DNA from: Sphingobacteriales bacterium 44-61 | GTDB lineage: Bacteria > Bacteroidota > Bacteroidia > Chitinophagales > Chitinophagaceae | Assembly (NCBI GenBank): GCA_001898405.1 | Contig: MKTW01000001.1 | Coordinates: forward strand, 372,001 to 436,000 | Reading direction: 5' to 3' | Length of the DNA: 64,000 nucleotides | Shown: piece after piece, positions 26,873 through 36,024 of the stretch | Numbering within the stretch: the stretch's first letter is position 1 | How the letters are laid out: each line of letters starts with the position of its first letter | Notes under the pieces: model-generated | What the model was told of the DNA's origin: nothing | Seen by the model: the letters and a program-made list of their open reading frames with translations, nothing else | Databases searched by the model: none | Program-made: the position numbers and the translations under genes

Positions 26873-28051
26873 ATGAAAATATTCTTTTCGCTTGTACTTG
26901 CTTGTTTTGCCTGCATGCCTGTCTTGCATGCACAGGACAGTACAGTTGCTACCAAACCCAAGATCGCCATTTTTGCCCCCTTATACCTGGATTCAGCTTT
27001 TGATGCTACCAATGAATACCGGTATGCCAAAACTGTATTCCCTAAATTCATCAATTCAGGCCTGGAATTTTATGAAGGAGCCCAGTTGGCACTTGATTCA
27101 CTTGCTAAAGAAGGTTCAGCCCTGGAAGTGTTTGTGTATGATACCCGCTCTACCAAAGAATCACTGGAGGATCAACTTAAAAAGCCTGAGCTGGCAGATG
27201 TAAAACTGATCATCGCTCATTGCAGCAGCAATGAAGTGCGCCTGTTTGCCGAAGCTGCCCTGAAAAGAAATATTCCCGTAATCAATACCACTATCCCCAA
27301 TGATGGTGGAGTAAGCGGCAATCCTTATTTCATTGTACTCAATCCCACTTTACGCACACAATGCGAAGGCATATACAAATACGTACAAAAATATTATGCC
27401 ACCAGGCAGGTGGTCGTGTTCCGGAAAAAAGGAGTGATAGAAGATCAGATCAGAACATTGTTTGATGACTATGCAAAAACAACAGCCTCTGTTCCATTAA
27501 AACTGAAGTACGTTGATCTGATAGACAGCTTTACCGTTAACCAACTGAAAGCACAACTGGACAGCAACCGCAATACAGTCTGCATTGCCGGCACGCTCGA
27601 TGCTGCTTTTGGCCGAAGGCTGGCGCAGCAACTGGCTTCCATCAGCAAATCTTACCCGATGACATTGATGGGCATGCCTACGTGGGACGGTATCCGTGAT
27701 TTTACCAAACCTGAATTCAATGGGCTGGAGATCATCTATGCCAACCCGTTTTATAATCCCAAGTCAGATAAGATCAGCCAGGATATAACAGCTTTCTTCA
27801 ACAATACCATGTATGCAAGACCCAGCGATATGGTATTCCGGGGATATGAAGTGACCTGGAAATTTGCCAAACTTCTGATGCGCTATGGCAACGACCTTGC
27901 TTCCAATCTGGGTGATAAAGCAAATAAAGTGTTCACCGATTTTGATATCCAGCCCGTGCTGGAAAGGAACAGCATGACCCTTCAGTATTTCGAGAATAAA
28001 AAGCTGTATTTCCTGAAATGGCAGGACGGGTTAATAAAGGGAGTGAACTAA
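26873..28051 (+). CDS. Secreted type-1 periplasmic binding-fold protein (ABC/receptor ligand-binding family)
   Basis: This 392-residue protein has a signal peptide (FFSLVLACFACMPVLHAQ) followed by a two-lobe Leu/Ile/Val-binding-protein-like fold. Visible elements are KIAIFAPLYLDSAF, EFYEGAQLALDSL, VFVYDTRSTK, LIIAHCSSNEVRLFAEA, IPVINTTIPND and, in the second lobe, VVVFRKKGVIEDQIR. No LysM domain or membrane segment follows. It is probably a periplasmic or surface ligand receptor; no transporter genes are adjacent, so the ligand is unknown. It starts 36 nt after guaA and may share its transcript. Confidence 0.75.
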   Translation: MKIFFSLVLACFACMPVLHAQDSTVATKPKIAIFAPLYLDSAFDATNEYRYAKTVFPKFINSGLEFYEGAQLALDSLAKEGSALEVFVYDTRSTKESLEDQLKKPELADVKLIIAHCSSNEVRLFAEAALKRNIPVINTTIPNDGGVSGNPYFIVLNPTLRTQCEGIYKYVQKYYATRQVVVFRKKGVIEDQIRTLFDDYAKTTASVPLKLKYVDLIDSFTVNQLKAQLDSNRNTVCIAGTLDAAFGRRLAQQLASISKSYPMTLMGMPTWDGIRDFTKPEFNGLEIIYANPFYNPKSDKISQDITAFFNNTMYARPSDMVFRGYEVTWKFAKLLMRYGNDLASNLGDKANKVFTDFDIQPVLERNSMTLQYFENKKLYFLKWQDGLIKGVN

Positions 28052-28094
28052 GATAGCGGCATGAAAACTGTTGTATCATTAGTAAATCCTTTAC

Positions 28095-29117
28095 TTGTCT
28101 TCTCTTATTCAATTTTCTGATCACGGTCTTTATTGCCCACAGGGCCAGTTTTACATTGACCCCTGGCGCCCGGTTGAAAAAGCCATTATCACCCATGCCC
28201 ATAGCGATCATGCCCGGCCGGGCAGTAAGTCCTATCTCTGCCATCGTGATAGCCTTCCATTGCTGGAGCTACGCCTCGGGCCAAATGCTTATCAAACTGT
28301 AGAATGGAATGAACCCATTTTTATTAATGGGGTAAAAGTTTCCCTGCATCCTGCAGGGCATATCATTGGTTCCTCCCAGGTAAGATTGGAATATCAGGGA
28401 GAAGTATGGGTGGTGAGCGGGGATTATAAAACAGAAAATGATGGCATCAGCGGCGCTTTTGAGCCTTTGAAATGCGATGTCTTTATTACAGAATCCACTT
28501 TTGGCCTGCCTATCTATAACTGGAAACCACAGGAAGAAATTTTCCGTTCCATACAGGACTGGATCCTTAAGAACCATGCAGAAGGAAAAACATCCGTGCT
28601 GATGGCTTATAGTTTGGGAAAAGCACAACGCCTGTTGTCATGTGTAGAATCTACTGGTCTTCCTGTCTTTTTACATGGCGCTGTATATAATGTTCACCAG
28701 GCATTGATTAGCGCCGGTCATAAATTACCTGCCGTGCAAAGGGTGCAACCTGATATGCCGAAAGACATTTTTAAAGGCAATGTTGTGATTGCGCCAGGCA
28801 GTGCCGATAACAGTCCCTGGATGAAACGGTTTGCCTCTTACAGCACGGGTGTTTGCAGTGGCTGGATGCAGGTAAGAGGAAATGTACGCCGGAGAAATGC
28901 TGATGCAGGTTTTGCGTTGAGTGATCATGCAGACTGGAATGGCTTATTGCAAGCAGTAAAAGCCACCGGTGCAAAAAAAGTATTTGTCACACATGGATTC
29001 CAGGCTGCCTTCAGCAGGTATCTTATGGAAGCCGGTATCGAAGCGGCTGAAGTAAAAACAGAATACGGCCAGGAAGATGAAGCCGATACAACAGAAAACA
29101 TTAATGCTGCCGAATGA
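28095..29117 (+). CDS. Ligase-associated MBL-fold DNA exonuclease
   Basis: The product is a metallo-beta-lactamase / beta-CASP nuclease of 340 residues. The metal-binding motif THAHSDHARPG lies near residue 33, and HPAGHIIGSSQ, VVSGDYKTENDG, TESTFGLP and FALSDHADW supply further ligands. The frame is closed by TAA at 28083 and contains no nearby ATG, so TTG 28095 is the only plausible start; it places GLYCPQGQFYIDPWRPV where related proteins have it. It overlaps the ligase gene by 4 nt (ATGA), so the two are translationally coupled. The family belongs to the ligase-associated DNA damage response cassette (exonuclease, ligase, Lhr-like helicase, PdeM). Confidence 0.92.
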   Translation: MSSLIQFSDHGLYCPQGQFYIDPWRPVEKAIITHAHSDHARPGSKSYLCHRDSLPLLELRLGPNAYQTVEWNEPIFINGVKVSLHPAGHIIGSSQVRLEYQGEVWVVSGDYKTENDGISGAFEPLKCDVFITESTFGLPIYNWKPQEEIFRSIQDWILKNHAEGKTSVLMAYSLGKAQRLLSCVESTGLPVFLHGAVYNVHQALISAGHKLPAVQRVQPDMPKDIFKGNVVIAPGSADNSPWMKRFASYSTGVCSGWMQVRGNVRRRNADAGFALSDHADWNGLLQAVKATGAKKVFVTHGFQAAFSRYLMEAGIEAAEVKTEYGQEDEADTTENINAAE

Positions 29118-30718
29118 AACAATTTGCGGAATTGGTAAACATACTGGGCACTTCCACTAAAACAAACGATAAGCTCGATGCTTTATCTGGCTATTTCGCT
29201 TCGGCCAATGATAAGGATAAAGTGTGGGTGATCGCTTTGTTCAGTGGCCGGCGGCCAAGGCGCACTATCAATTCCACGCTGCTGCAACAATGGTGTTCCG
29301 AACTGATCGGGCTCCCTTTATGGCTGTTTGAAGAATCTTATCACACGGTAGGTGATCTTTCCGAAACAATCGCCCTGCTGATCCCCGACTCATTAAGGGA
29401 TGAAAATGCCATACCGCATCCACTGCATTATTATGTAGAGAAATTCCAGGAATTGGCTGATGCAGGTGAAGAAGAGAAAAAATCATTCATGGTCCAGTCC
29501 TGGAAAGAACTGGCTTCGCCGGTAGAACGGTTTGTGTTCAACAAATTATTATCAGGAGCTTTCCGTATAGGTGTATCACAAAAATTAATGGTGAATGCAT
29601 TGGCGAAAACAGTAAGCCTGGACCCAAGTGTGATCGCTCACCGGATCAGTGGCAATTGGGACCCTTCCTCCATTTCGTTTGAAGAGCTATTAAGCGAAAC
29701 CAACGTAAAAGCAGATTTCTCCAAGCCTTATCCGTTTTATCTGGCTTATGCATTGGAGACATTACCCGAAGAGTTAGGCGCACCTTCTGCATGGCAGGCT
29801 GAATGGAAATGGGATGGCATTCGCGGGCAACTGATCAAGCGTAATGATGAACTGTTTGTGTGGAGCCGTGGCGAAGAATTGCTGACCGCTAAATTCCCGG
29901 AATATGCCGTGCTGAAAGATCTATTGCCTGACGGTATCGTACTTGACGGAGAGATCATTCCTGCTGTTGACGGTAAGCCCCTCCCCTTTGCGATCCTGCA
30001 AACCAGGATAGGCCGGAAGAACATAACTAAAAAACAATTGCAAGAGGCCCCGATGAGTTTCTTTTCTTATGATCTGCTGGAATATGAGTATGAAGACTGG
30101 CGCAATGTGCCGCTGGAACAAAGAAGAAAAAAACTGGAGGAAACCATACAAAAAGTCAATCGTCCGGAACTGTTGCTTTCCCCGGCTATTCAATATTCCA
30201 GTTGGGCAGAACTCACAGCCCTCCGCCTCCAATCGCGCAGCAAAGGTTCAGAAGGGTTAATGCTGAAAAGAAAAGAATCCATTTACCAGGTGGGCCGCAA
30301 GCGGGGCGACTGGTGGAAATGGAAGATTGATCCATTAACCATTGACGCAGTGATGATCTATGCTCAAAAAGGAAGTGGAAGGCGCAGTAATCTTTATACC
30401 GATTATACTTTTGCAGTGAAAGATGGAGATAAGCTGGTGGCGTTCACCAAAGCCTATTCAGGATTAACGGATAAAGAATTTAATGAAGTTGATTCTTTTG
30501 TAAAACGTAACTCGCTGGAAAAATTCGGCCCCGTGCGAACCGTCAAACCAGAACTTGTTTTCGAGATCGCTTTTGAAGGCATCGCGGCCAGCAACCGTCA
30601 TAAATCGGGAGTGGCCCTGAGATTTCCCCGTATGAACCGCTGGCGAAAAGATAAGAAACCGGAAGAGATCAATACCTTAGCGGATCTGAAAAAAATGCTG
30701 GAGATTTACGGTCAATGA
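29114..30718 (+). CDS. ATP-dependent DNA ligase of the ligase-associated repair cassette
   Basis: This 534-residue enzyme has an N-terminal DNA-binding domain (about 1-190), then the nucleotidyltransferase core with the adenylated lysine at residue 232 in EWKWDGIRG. Further motifs are VLDGEIIP, FSYDLLEYE, EGLMLKRKES and WWKWKIDP, then an OB domain ending KPEEINTLADLKKML. It seals DNA nicks with ATP and is distinct from NAD-dependent LigA. It overlaps both neighbours by 4 nt (ATGA at each junction), indicating a tight operon with the exonuclease and helicase. Confidence 0.94.
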   Translation: MKQFAELVNILGTSTKTNDKLDALSGYFASANDKDKVWVIALFSGRRPRRTINSTLLQQWCSELIGLPLWLFEESYHTVGDLSETIALLIPDSLRDENAIPHPLHYYVEKFQELADAGEEEKKSFMVQSWKELASPVERFVFNKLLSGAFRIGVSQKLMVNALAKTVSLDPSVIAHRISGNWDPSSISFEELLSETNVKADFSKPYPFYLAYALETLPEELGAPSAWQAEWKWDGIRGQLIKRNDELFVWSRGEELLTAKFPEYAVLKDLLPDGIVLDGEIIPAVDGKPLPFAILQTRIGRKNITKKQLQEAPMSFFSYDLLEYEYEDWRNVPLEQRRKKLEETIQKVNRPELLLSPAIQYSSWAELTALRLQSRSKGSEGLMLKRKESIYQVGRKRGDWWKWKIDPLTIDAVMIYAQKGSGRRSNLYTDYTFAVKDGDKLVAFTKAYSGLTDKEFNEVDSFVKRNSLEKFGPVRTVKPELVFEIAFEGIAASNRHKSGVALRFPRMNRWRKDKKPEEINTLADLKKMLEIYGQ

Positions 30719-33240
30719 AACAAGGGCGAATGAAAAAGCCAGGGCAGACAAAAGGATACCAGGTGATCACGGACTGGCTTGCGAAAAAAAACATGCAGGC
30801 TTTCAGTTTCCAGGAAGAAGCCTGGCATCATATCACAGAAGGCAAAAGCGGTTTGGTGAATGCACCTACCGGTTGCGGAAAAACTTTTTCGGTATTCCTC
30901 GGTGCATTGATCAACTTCATCAATCACCATCCTGACGATTATCAAACAAAATCAAAGAACGGTTTACAATTACTTTGGATCACGCCATTGCGTGCACTCG
31001 CAAAAGATATTGGCCGCGCCATGGAAGAAGTGGTGCAGGAACTTGGCATGAGCTGGCAGATCGGTATCCGCAATGGCGATACGGATATCAACGAAAGGGC
31101 AAGACAGAAAAGACAGATGCCCGAAGTGCTGATCATTACACCGGAAAGCCTTCATCTTCTATTAGCACAGAAAGGATATGCCGATACATTCAAAACATTG
31201 CGCATACTGGCAGTAGACGAATGGCATGAGTTATTGGGAAGCAAACGGGGTGTGCAGGTAGAATTGGCTGTTAGCAGGATAGTTGGTGCAGCAAGGAAAC
31301 AGACAGAAACCGGAAGCCCGGCATCGGGAATAGCCACGGATAAGGTTCCCTGCATTTGGGGTATATCAGCAACCATCGGTAATCTCGAACAGGCAAAGGA
31401 AGTGTTGCTTTCTCCTCTACAGGAAAAAGGAGTAATCGTCCGTGCCAATATGCGCAAGGACGTAGAAGTGGAATCCGTGATACCGGATGAGATTGAAAAG
31501 TATCCATGGGCAGGGCATCTGGGTATTAAACTGGTGGAAAAAGTTGTTTCAATCATATTAAAGAACCGCACTACTCTTCTTTTCATCAATACAAGGGGGA
31601 TGAGTGAGCTGTGGTATCAGTCTCTGCTGAACACGGCGCCAGAACTGGCAGGTGTTATTGCCCTGCACCATGGAAGTATTGACCAGGAATTGCGCCAGTG
31701 GGTGGAAGAGAACCTTCATACCGGAAGATTGAAAGCAGTCGTATGCACTGCATCACTCGATCTGGGAGTGGATTTCCGTCCTGTTGAAACAGTGATACAG
31801 GTAGGTTCACCCAAAGGGGTGGCCCGCTTTTTACAAAGAGCAGGACGAAGCGGGCACCAGCCGGATGCAGTAAGCAAGATTTACTTTTTACCAACGCATT
31901 CACTGGAGCTGGTGGAAGCAGCGGCACTGAAACAGGCTATCGGGGAGCAACTGATCGAAAGCCGTGAGCCGATGCTGCTTTGCTTTGATGTATTAATACA
32001 ATATCTCTGCACACTCGCTATCTCCGATGGATTTATGCCTGAAGAAATTTTTGCTGAGATCCGTCAAACCTATTGCTACCGCGATATCACCGAAGATGAA
32101 TGGCGGCAATTATTGCATCATATCACCGAAGGCGGAACCGCCCTGCAGCAATACGATGAATATAAAAAAGTGGAGATCATTGATGGCGTGTATCGCATCA
32201 CGGGCAGAAGGATCGCTATGCGACACCGGCTGCATATCGGCACTATTGTAAGTGATTCGATGCTGAAAGTAAAATTCTTCAGTGGCGGGTATATCGGCGT
32301 AATTGAAGAATACTTTATTTCCCGGCTGGAACCAGGTGATGTATTCACTTTAGCCGGCCGAAACCTGGAGCTGGTCATGATCAAGGACATGACAGTGTTG
32401 GTAAAAAAGACCAATGCGAAAAAATCAACAGTACCGAGTTGGAATGGCGGACGAATGCCATTGTCGGCCAACCTGGGAAAAAAATTAAGAGAGACATTCA
32501 ACCTGGCTTTTGAAAAGAAAACTACCAAGCCAATAGAGTTGCAGGTTTTAAAGCCTTTGTTTGACCGGCAGGAAAAGCATTCCCATGTTCCCAAAGCCAA
32601 TGAATTACTGATAGAGCAGATAGAGACTAAAGACGGGTACCATCTTTTTGTATATCCTTTTGAAGGGAGGCTGGTGCATGAAGCCATGGCAGCAATACTG
32701 GCTTACCGGATCAGCCGGATCCGGCCCATTACTTTTTCATTTGCAATGAATGATTATGGCTTTGAATTGTTAAGTGATCAGCCTATTCCAGTAGATGATT
32801 CAAATGTGTATGATCTGTTTTCCTCAGATAATTTGTTTAATGATATCCAGCGAAGTGTAAATGCTACAGAAATGGCCAAGCGGAAATTCAGGGATATAGC
32901 CGTGATTGGCGGGCTGATATTCCAGGGTTATCCAGGTGAATATAAGAAAGCCCGGCATCTTCAATCGTCTGCTTCGCTTTTGTTCAAAGTGTTTGCAGAG
33001 TATGAGCCGGATAATCTTTTATTGAAGCAGGCTTACCAGGAAGTATTTGCCCAGCAGATGGAAGAAGTAAGGTTGCGGGATATGTTGCAAAGGATAGAAA
33101 GGTCTGATATTGTGATCACCTGGCCGGAGCAGCTTACGCCTTTTTGTTTTCCGATAAAGGTGGATAGTATGCGGGAAGATCTTTCTTCGGAGAAATTGGA
33201 GGATAGGGTGAGGAAGATGCAGCTGCAGTTGGAGAAATGA
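30715..33240 (+). CDS. Lhr-like DEXH-box helicase of the ligase-associated repair cassette
   Basis: This 841-residue superfamily-2 helicase shows Walker A APTGCGKTFS near residue 50, TPLRALAKDI (Ia), TPESLHLL (Ic), AVDEWHE (DEXH, motif II), GISATIGN (III), LDLGVDFRPVETVIQVGSP (V) and QRAGRSGHQ (VI). The C-terminal half matches the Lhr core region with winged helix and beta-barrel. Lhr enzymes translocate 3' to 5' on single-stranded DNA and unwind RNA:DNA or DNA:DNA duplexes. The 4-nt overlap with the ligase links it to the same response. The expected fourth partner, PdeM, is displaced about 2.1 kb downstream by intervening genes. Confidence 0.93.
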   Translation: MKQGRMKKPGQTKGYQVITDWLAKKNMQAFSFQEEAWHHITEGKSGLVNAPTGCGKTFSVFLGALINFINHHPDDYQTKSKNGLQLLWITPLRALAKDIGRAMEEVVQELGMSWQIGIRNGDTDINERARQKRQMPEVLIITPESLHLLLAQKGYADTFKTLRILAVDEWHELLGSKRGVQVELAVSRIVGAARKQTETGSPASGIATDKVPCIWGISATIGNLEQAKEVLLSPLQEKGVIVRANMRKDVEVESVIPDEIEKYPWAGHLGIKLVEKVVSIILKNRTTLLFINTRGMSELWYQSLLNTAPELAGVIALHHGSIDQELRQWVEENLHTGRLKAVVCTASLDLGVDFRPVETVIQVGSPKGVARFLQRAGRSGHQPDAVSKIYFLPTHSLELVEAAALKQAIGEQLIESREPMLLCFDVLIQYLCTLAISDGFMPEEIFAEIRQTYCYRDITEDEWRQLLHHITEGGTALQQYDEYKKVEIIDGVYRITGRRIAMRHRLHIGTIVSDSMLKVKFFSGGYIGVIEEYFISRLEPGDVFTLAGRNLELVMIKDMTVLVKKTNAKKSTVPSWNGGRMPLSANLGKKLRETFNLAFEKKTTKPIELQVLKPLFDRQEKHSHVPKANELLIEQIETKDGYHLFVYPFEGRLVHEAMAAILAYRISRIRPITFSFAMNDYGFELLSDQPIPVDDSNVYDLFSSDNLFNDIQRSVNATEMAKRKFRDIAVIGGLIFQGYPGEYKKARHLQSSASLLFKVFAEYEPDNLLLKQAYQEVFAQQMEEVRLRDMLQRIERSDIVITWPEQLTPFCFPIKVDSMREDLSSEKLEDRVRKMQLQLEK

Positions 33241-33282
33241 TTTATACGCTGACCAAAGTAAACGGGATAATAAAGGCTCTTT

Positions 33283-33585
33283 TTATGCCCGGTATTTCTT
33301 ATAAGGATCTCTCTTATGGTGATGAACAGAGCTAATAAAAATTTCCTTTTTCCTTTTGTAAACAGAAAATACAACCGAATAAGGGAATTTTCTCACCGTC
33401 GCTTCCCTATACTTCCGATTCGATCTTTCTGCAAAAACTTCTGGATTTAAAGATATACGTAAGACTATATTCTGAATAGCTGATAAAAACTCTCCGCCCA
33501 ATCCTTCCCGTTGCTTTTCATACCACAGATACGCTTCAACAAGATCCTTGACCGCCTCCTCATGCATCACGTATTTGTAGTTCAT
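33283..33585 (-). CDS. ParE/RelE-family toxin
   Basis: The 100-residue basic protein starts MNYKYVMHEEAVKDLVEAY and has the compact ParE/RelE plasmid-stabilisation fold: WYEKQREGLGGEFL, NPEVFAE, YREATVRKFPYSVVFSVY and SSVHHHKRDPYKK. ParE relatives poison gyrase; RelE relatives cut ribosome-bound mRNA, and the motifs seen do not decide between them. The antitoxin gene lies 3 nt upstream. Both run opposite to the DNA-repair genes and interrupt that cassette. A paralogue lies at 60088-60378. Confidence 0.85.
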   Translation of the reverse strand: MNYKYVMHEEAVKDLVEAYLWYEKQREGLGGEFLSAIQNIVLRISLNPEVFAERSNRKYREATVRKFPYSVVFSVYKRKKEIFISSVHHHKRDPYKKYRA

Positions 33586-33588
33586 TTT

Positions 33589-33840
33589 TTATTCTTTTTT
33601 CAGTTTTACTTTCTTTATCAATAGCGGTTCTATTTCTTCCATTGTATAGACTTTTCCCCTCCCGCTTTCGTAGTCTGATATACGTCTTTCTAGTTCTTTT
33701 TCAAACGTATGTTTTTCGGCGTTTTCTTCGACATACGATTTCAATAAGGTCAATACCCTTTTCTTTTGTTCCATGTTTAATCGCTTTAGATAACTGGAAA
33801 TTTGTTTATCGACGGTGTTTGTGACGCCCATAGAGAACAT
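33589..33840 (-). CDS. Antitoxin partner of the ParE/RelE toxin
   Basis: The 83-residue protein has an N-terminal helical region (VDKQISSYLKRLNMEQKKRV) and a charged C-terminal tail with ERRISDYESGRGKVYTMEE that probably binds the toxin. It lies directly upstream of the toxin gene with a 3-nt gap, the usual antitoxin-first order. ATG 33831 is an alternative start: a TAAATTTG box at 33848-33855 would leave almost no leader for the 33840 start. The region looks AT-richer than the flanking repair genes, consistent with recent acquisition. Confidence 0.75.
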   Translation of the reverse strand: MFSMGVTNTVDKQISSYLKRLNMEQKKRVLTLLKSYVEENAEKHTFEKELERRISDYESGRGKVYTMEEIEPLLIKKVKLKKE

Positions 33841-33847
33841 ATTTCCT

Positions 33848-33855
33848 CAAATTTA
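33848..33855 (-). promoter_or_regulatory. -7 box of the first toxin-antitoxin pair
   Basis: On the minus strand TAAATTTG matches TAnnTTTG exactly. The same octamer stands in front of the second toxin-antitoxin pair (60634-60641). Confidence 0.5.
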
Positions 33856-34036
33856 ATTCTTTTAACTACGATGTATAACACTACACTTCGTTTTCATATA
33901 TACTGCAATCTATAGCAGTGTTTGAGTGAATCCATAGGAAAAAAACAATTTAAAAATGTATTTTACCCTTGTTATTCCAGCTTCTTCACTCAATTTCCAT
34001 TAGATTTGAAATGAGCTTCCTTTCAATCCTTTGATC

Positions 34037-35335
34037 ATGAATCCTATTTCCCCTACCCCACTCCAACACGCCACCAACCACGACCTGGAACAAGCTGCCG
34101 CCGAAAACCACCACCAACTGTTTAGCCTGAACGCTATATCACTTGGCGGAAAAGAGGTCCAGGGCGAAGGCATTAGCTGGACCTATATCGGGTCAACCAA
34201 TGACAGCGCTATCTTATTTCCTTCTTTAGCTCCTCACAATGCAGGAGAACAACTTGACCTGATCATGGACCAATACCGCCAAAATCCACCATCAGGAGCC
34301 GGCTACTGGTCACTATACCCTCCAAAGCCAGCAGATATCGGCATCAGGCTGCTCGCCCGCGGATGGCAACCTGGCTGGAAGCCCTGCTGGATGGCAAAGG
34401 ATATGCAACTGGCACAAACTGATAAAATAGATATCGGGGAACTGCAAATACTTGCCGATAATTATACACCCATTCATGAAATAAAAGAGCTCCCTTATGC
34501 TGAAGACAGTGCTTATATGTCCAATGCACTGCTGAAAAAACATCCTGATCGTGCACAACGTTTCATTGCATTCCGTGATAAAAAGATCATAGGCCAATGC
34601 TGCTTGTTTTTTTCAACAGGGCCTTATGGTGTTGCTGGCATGTACAATGTTGGCATTATCCCTGAAGAACAGGGAAAAGGTATTGCCAAAGCCATTGTGC
34701 TTGCCGCTTGCGATCATGCATATAAAAAGGGTTACCGGTATGTGATGCTGAATGCCAATGGACAGGGACGGCCGGTGTATGAAAAAGCAGGATTCAAATT
34801 TATCAGTTACGGCATTACCTGGTGGTTGATGGGTGATGGTTATATCCGGAATGCCCCCTCTCCTTTGCTGATACGTTTGGCAGAAGCTATTGGCATGGGA
34901 GATATCAGTGCATTGAACGAAATAGCCCCCTCACTCACCACAAAAGACCTTAACACCCCGATGGCTAATAAAATGACATGGATGCAACTGGCCGGGCATT
35001 ACCGTCAGATAGCCGCTGCAGAATGGCTGATCACACATGGAGTGAATTGTACTGCGCTTGATGCATGGGATTTTGGCTGGAAAGAAAAAGCAGCAGCTTT
35101 ACTCGCAGCAGATCCCAATGAAACAAATCGCCGCTATTATGATTGGGGTGCTTCACTTCTTCATGTAGCTGCCGAAAGAGGAGATACGGACCTTTTACGT
35201 CTGGCGCTGACAGCCGGGCCGGATCTGTTATTAAAAGATTTTCAGCATGATGGCACACCGATGGACTGGGCCATGTTCTTTAAGCGGACAGATCAAATAG
35301 AACTGTTAAGAAACTACATGAACGATAATGTTTAG
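34037..35335 (+). CDS. GNAT acetyltransferase with C-terminal ankyrin-like repeats
   Basis: The frame opens at TTG 34031, but ATG 34037 (MNPISPTPLQ) is the better start, giving 432 residues. The N-terminal 270 residues form a GNAT fold; the acetyl-CoA loop is PEEQGKGIAKAIVLAA, followed by YEKAGFKFISYG. The remaining about 160 residues contain helix pairs like ankyrin repeats (WMQLAGHYRQIAAAEWLITHGV; SLLHVAAERGDTDLLRLALTAG, split for length). The substrate is unknown. A TAGATTTG -7 box lies at 34001-34008. It sits between the toxin-antitoxin pair and pdeM, inside the DNA-repair cassette. Confidence 0.8.
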   Translation: MNPISPTPLQHATNHDLEQAAAENHHQLFSLNAISLGGKEVQGEGISWTYIGSTNDSAILFPSLAPHNAGEQLDLIMDQYRQNPPSGAGYWSLYPPKPADIGIRLLARGWQPGWKPCWMAKDMQLAQTDKIDIGELQILADNYTPIHEIKELPYAEDSAYMSNALLKKHPDRAQRFIAFRDKKIIGQCCLFFSTGPYGVAGMYNVGIIPEEQGKGIAKAIVLAACDHAYKKGYRYVMLNANGQGRPVYEKAGFKFISYGITWWLMGDGYIRNAPSPLLIRLAEAIGMGDISALNEIAPSLTTKDLNTPMANKMTWMQLAGHYRQIAAAEWLITHGVNCTALDAWDFGWKEKAAALLAADPNETNRRYYDWGASLLHVAAERGDTDLLRLALTAGPDLLLKDFQHDGTPMDWAMFFKRTDQIELLRNYMNDNV

Positions 35336-35347
35336 ATTTGCCCAGTT

Positions 35348-36022
35348 ATGACCCGCTATCTTTCTCATATCATCGCCGGACAACATCTCATTATGAGTGG
35401 TGAAAGAGCTTTATTCTGGGAAAGCGAAAGCACCCTGATCATTGCCGATCTGCATATAGGCAAAACAGGGCATTTCCGGAAAGAAGGGATCGGTGTTCCT
35501 GCTGCCATTTATAAAGATGATCTGCATCGCCTGCTTTCACAGATACTATTCTTCAAAGCGGAAAGGCTGATCATTGTAGGCGATCTCAGTCATAGCGTTG
35601 CAAACAGGGAGTTGGATCTGTTCCGCAAATGGAGAAAAGATTTCCCTTCCCTTGAAGTACATCTGGCAAAAGGCAATCATGATATACTGGACAACCGGTG
35701 GTATGAAGAAGCGGATATAATGGTGCATAATGCCCCATTGCCTTTATATCCTTTTTTGTTTGCACATGATATTGCGCAGGTAACGGCCACTGCCCAGGAC
35801 CTCTATGCATTCGCCGGCCATATACATCCCAGCGTCACCATCCGCGGCAAAGGAAGGCAATCATTGCGCCTGCCCTGTTTCTATTTCACCAGAACACATT
35901 GCATATTACCCGCTTTCAGCCGTTTTACCGGCTCTTACCAGGTGAGGCCAGAAGCCGGAGAAAATGTATTCGGAATCGTAGAGAAGGAAGTATTACCACT
36001 GCAAGGGAAAGTGGTGATTTGA
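35348..36022 (+). CDS. pdeM: Ligase-associated metallophosphoesterase PdeM
   Basis: This 224-residue calcineurin-like phosphoesterase has all five metal motifs: IADLHIGKTGHFRKEG, VGDLSHS, GNHD, FAHDIAQ and AGHIHPS. It is the fourth member of the ligase-associated DNA-damage set (exonuclease, ligase, helicase, PdeM). It starts 12 nt after the GNAT-ankyrin gene and probably shares its transcript. Its 3' end lies 2 nt from the stop of the converging DUF5916 gene. Confidence 0.92.
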   Translation: MTRYLSHIIAGQHLIMSGERALFWESESTLIIADLHIGKTGHFRKEGIGVPAAIYKDDLHRLLSQILFFKAERLIIVGDLSHSVANRELDLFRKWRKDFPSLEVHLAKGNHDILDNRWYEEADIMVHNAPLPLYPFLFAHDIAQVTATAQDLYAFAGHIHPSVTIRGKGRQSLRLPCFYFTRTHCILPAFSRFTGSYQVRPEAGENVFGIVEKEVLPLQGKVVI

Positions 36023-36024
36023 TC

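Noticed and set aside
34031-34036. TTG start of the GNAT-ankyrin gene
   Set aside because: An in-frame ATG lies 6 nt downstream and is the simpler start.
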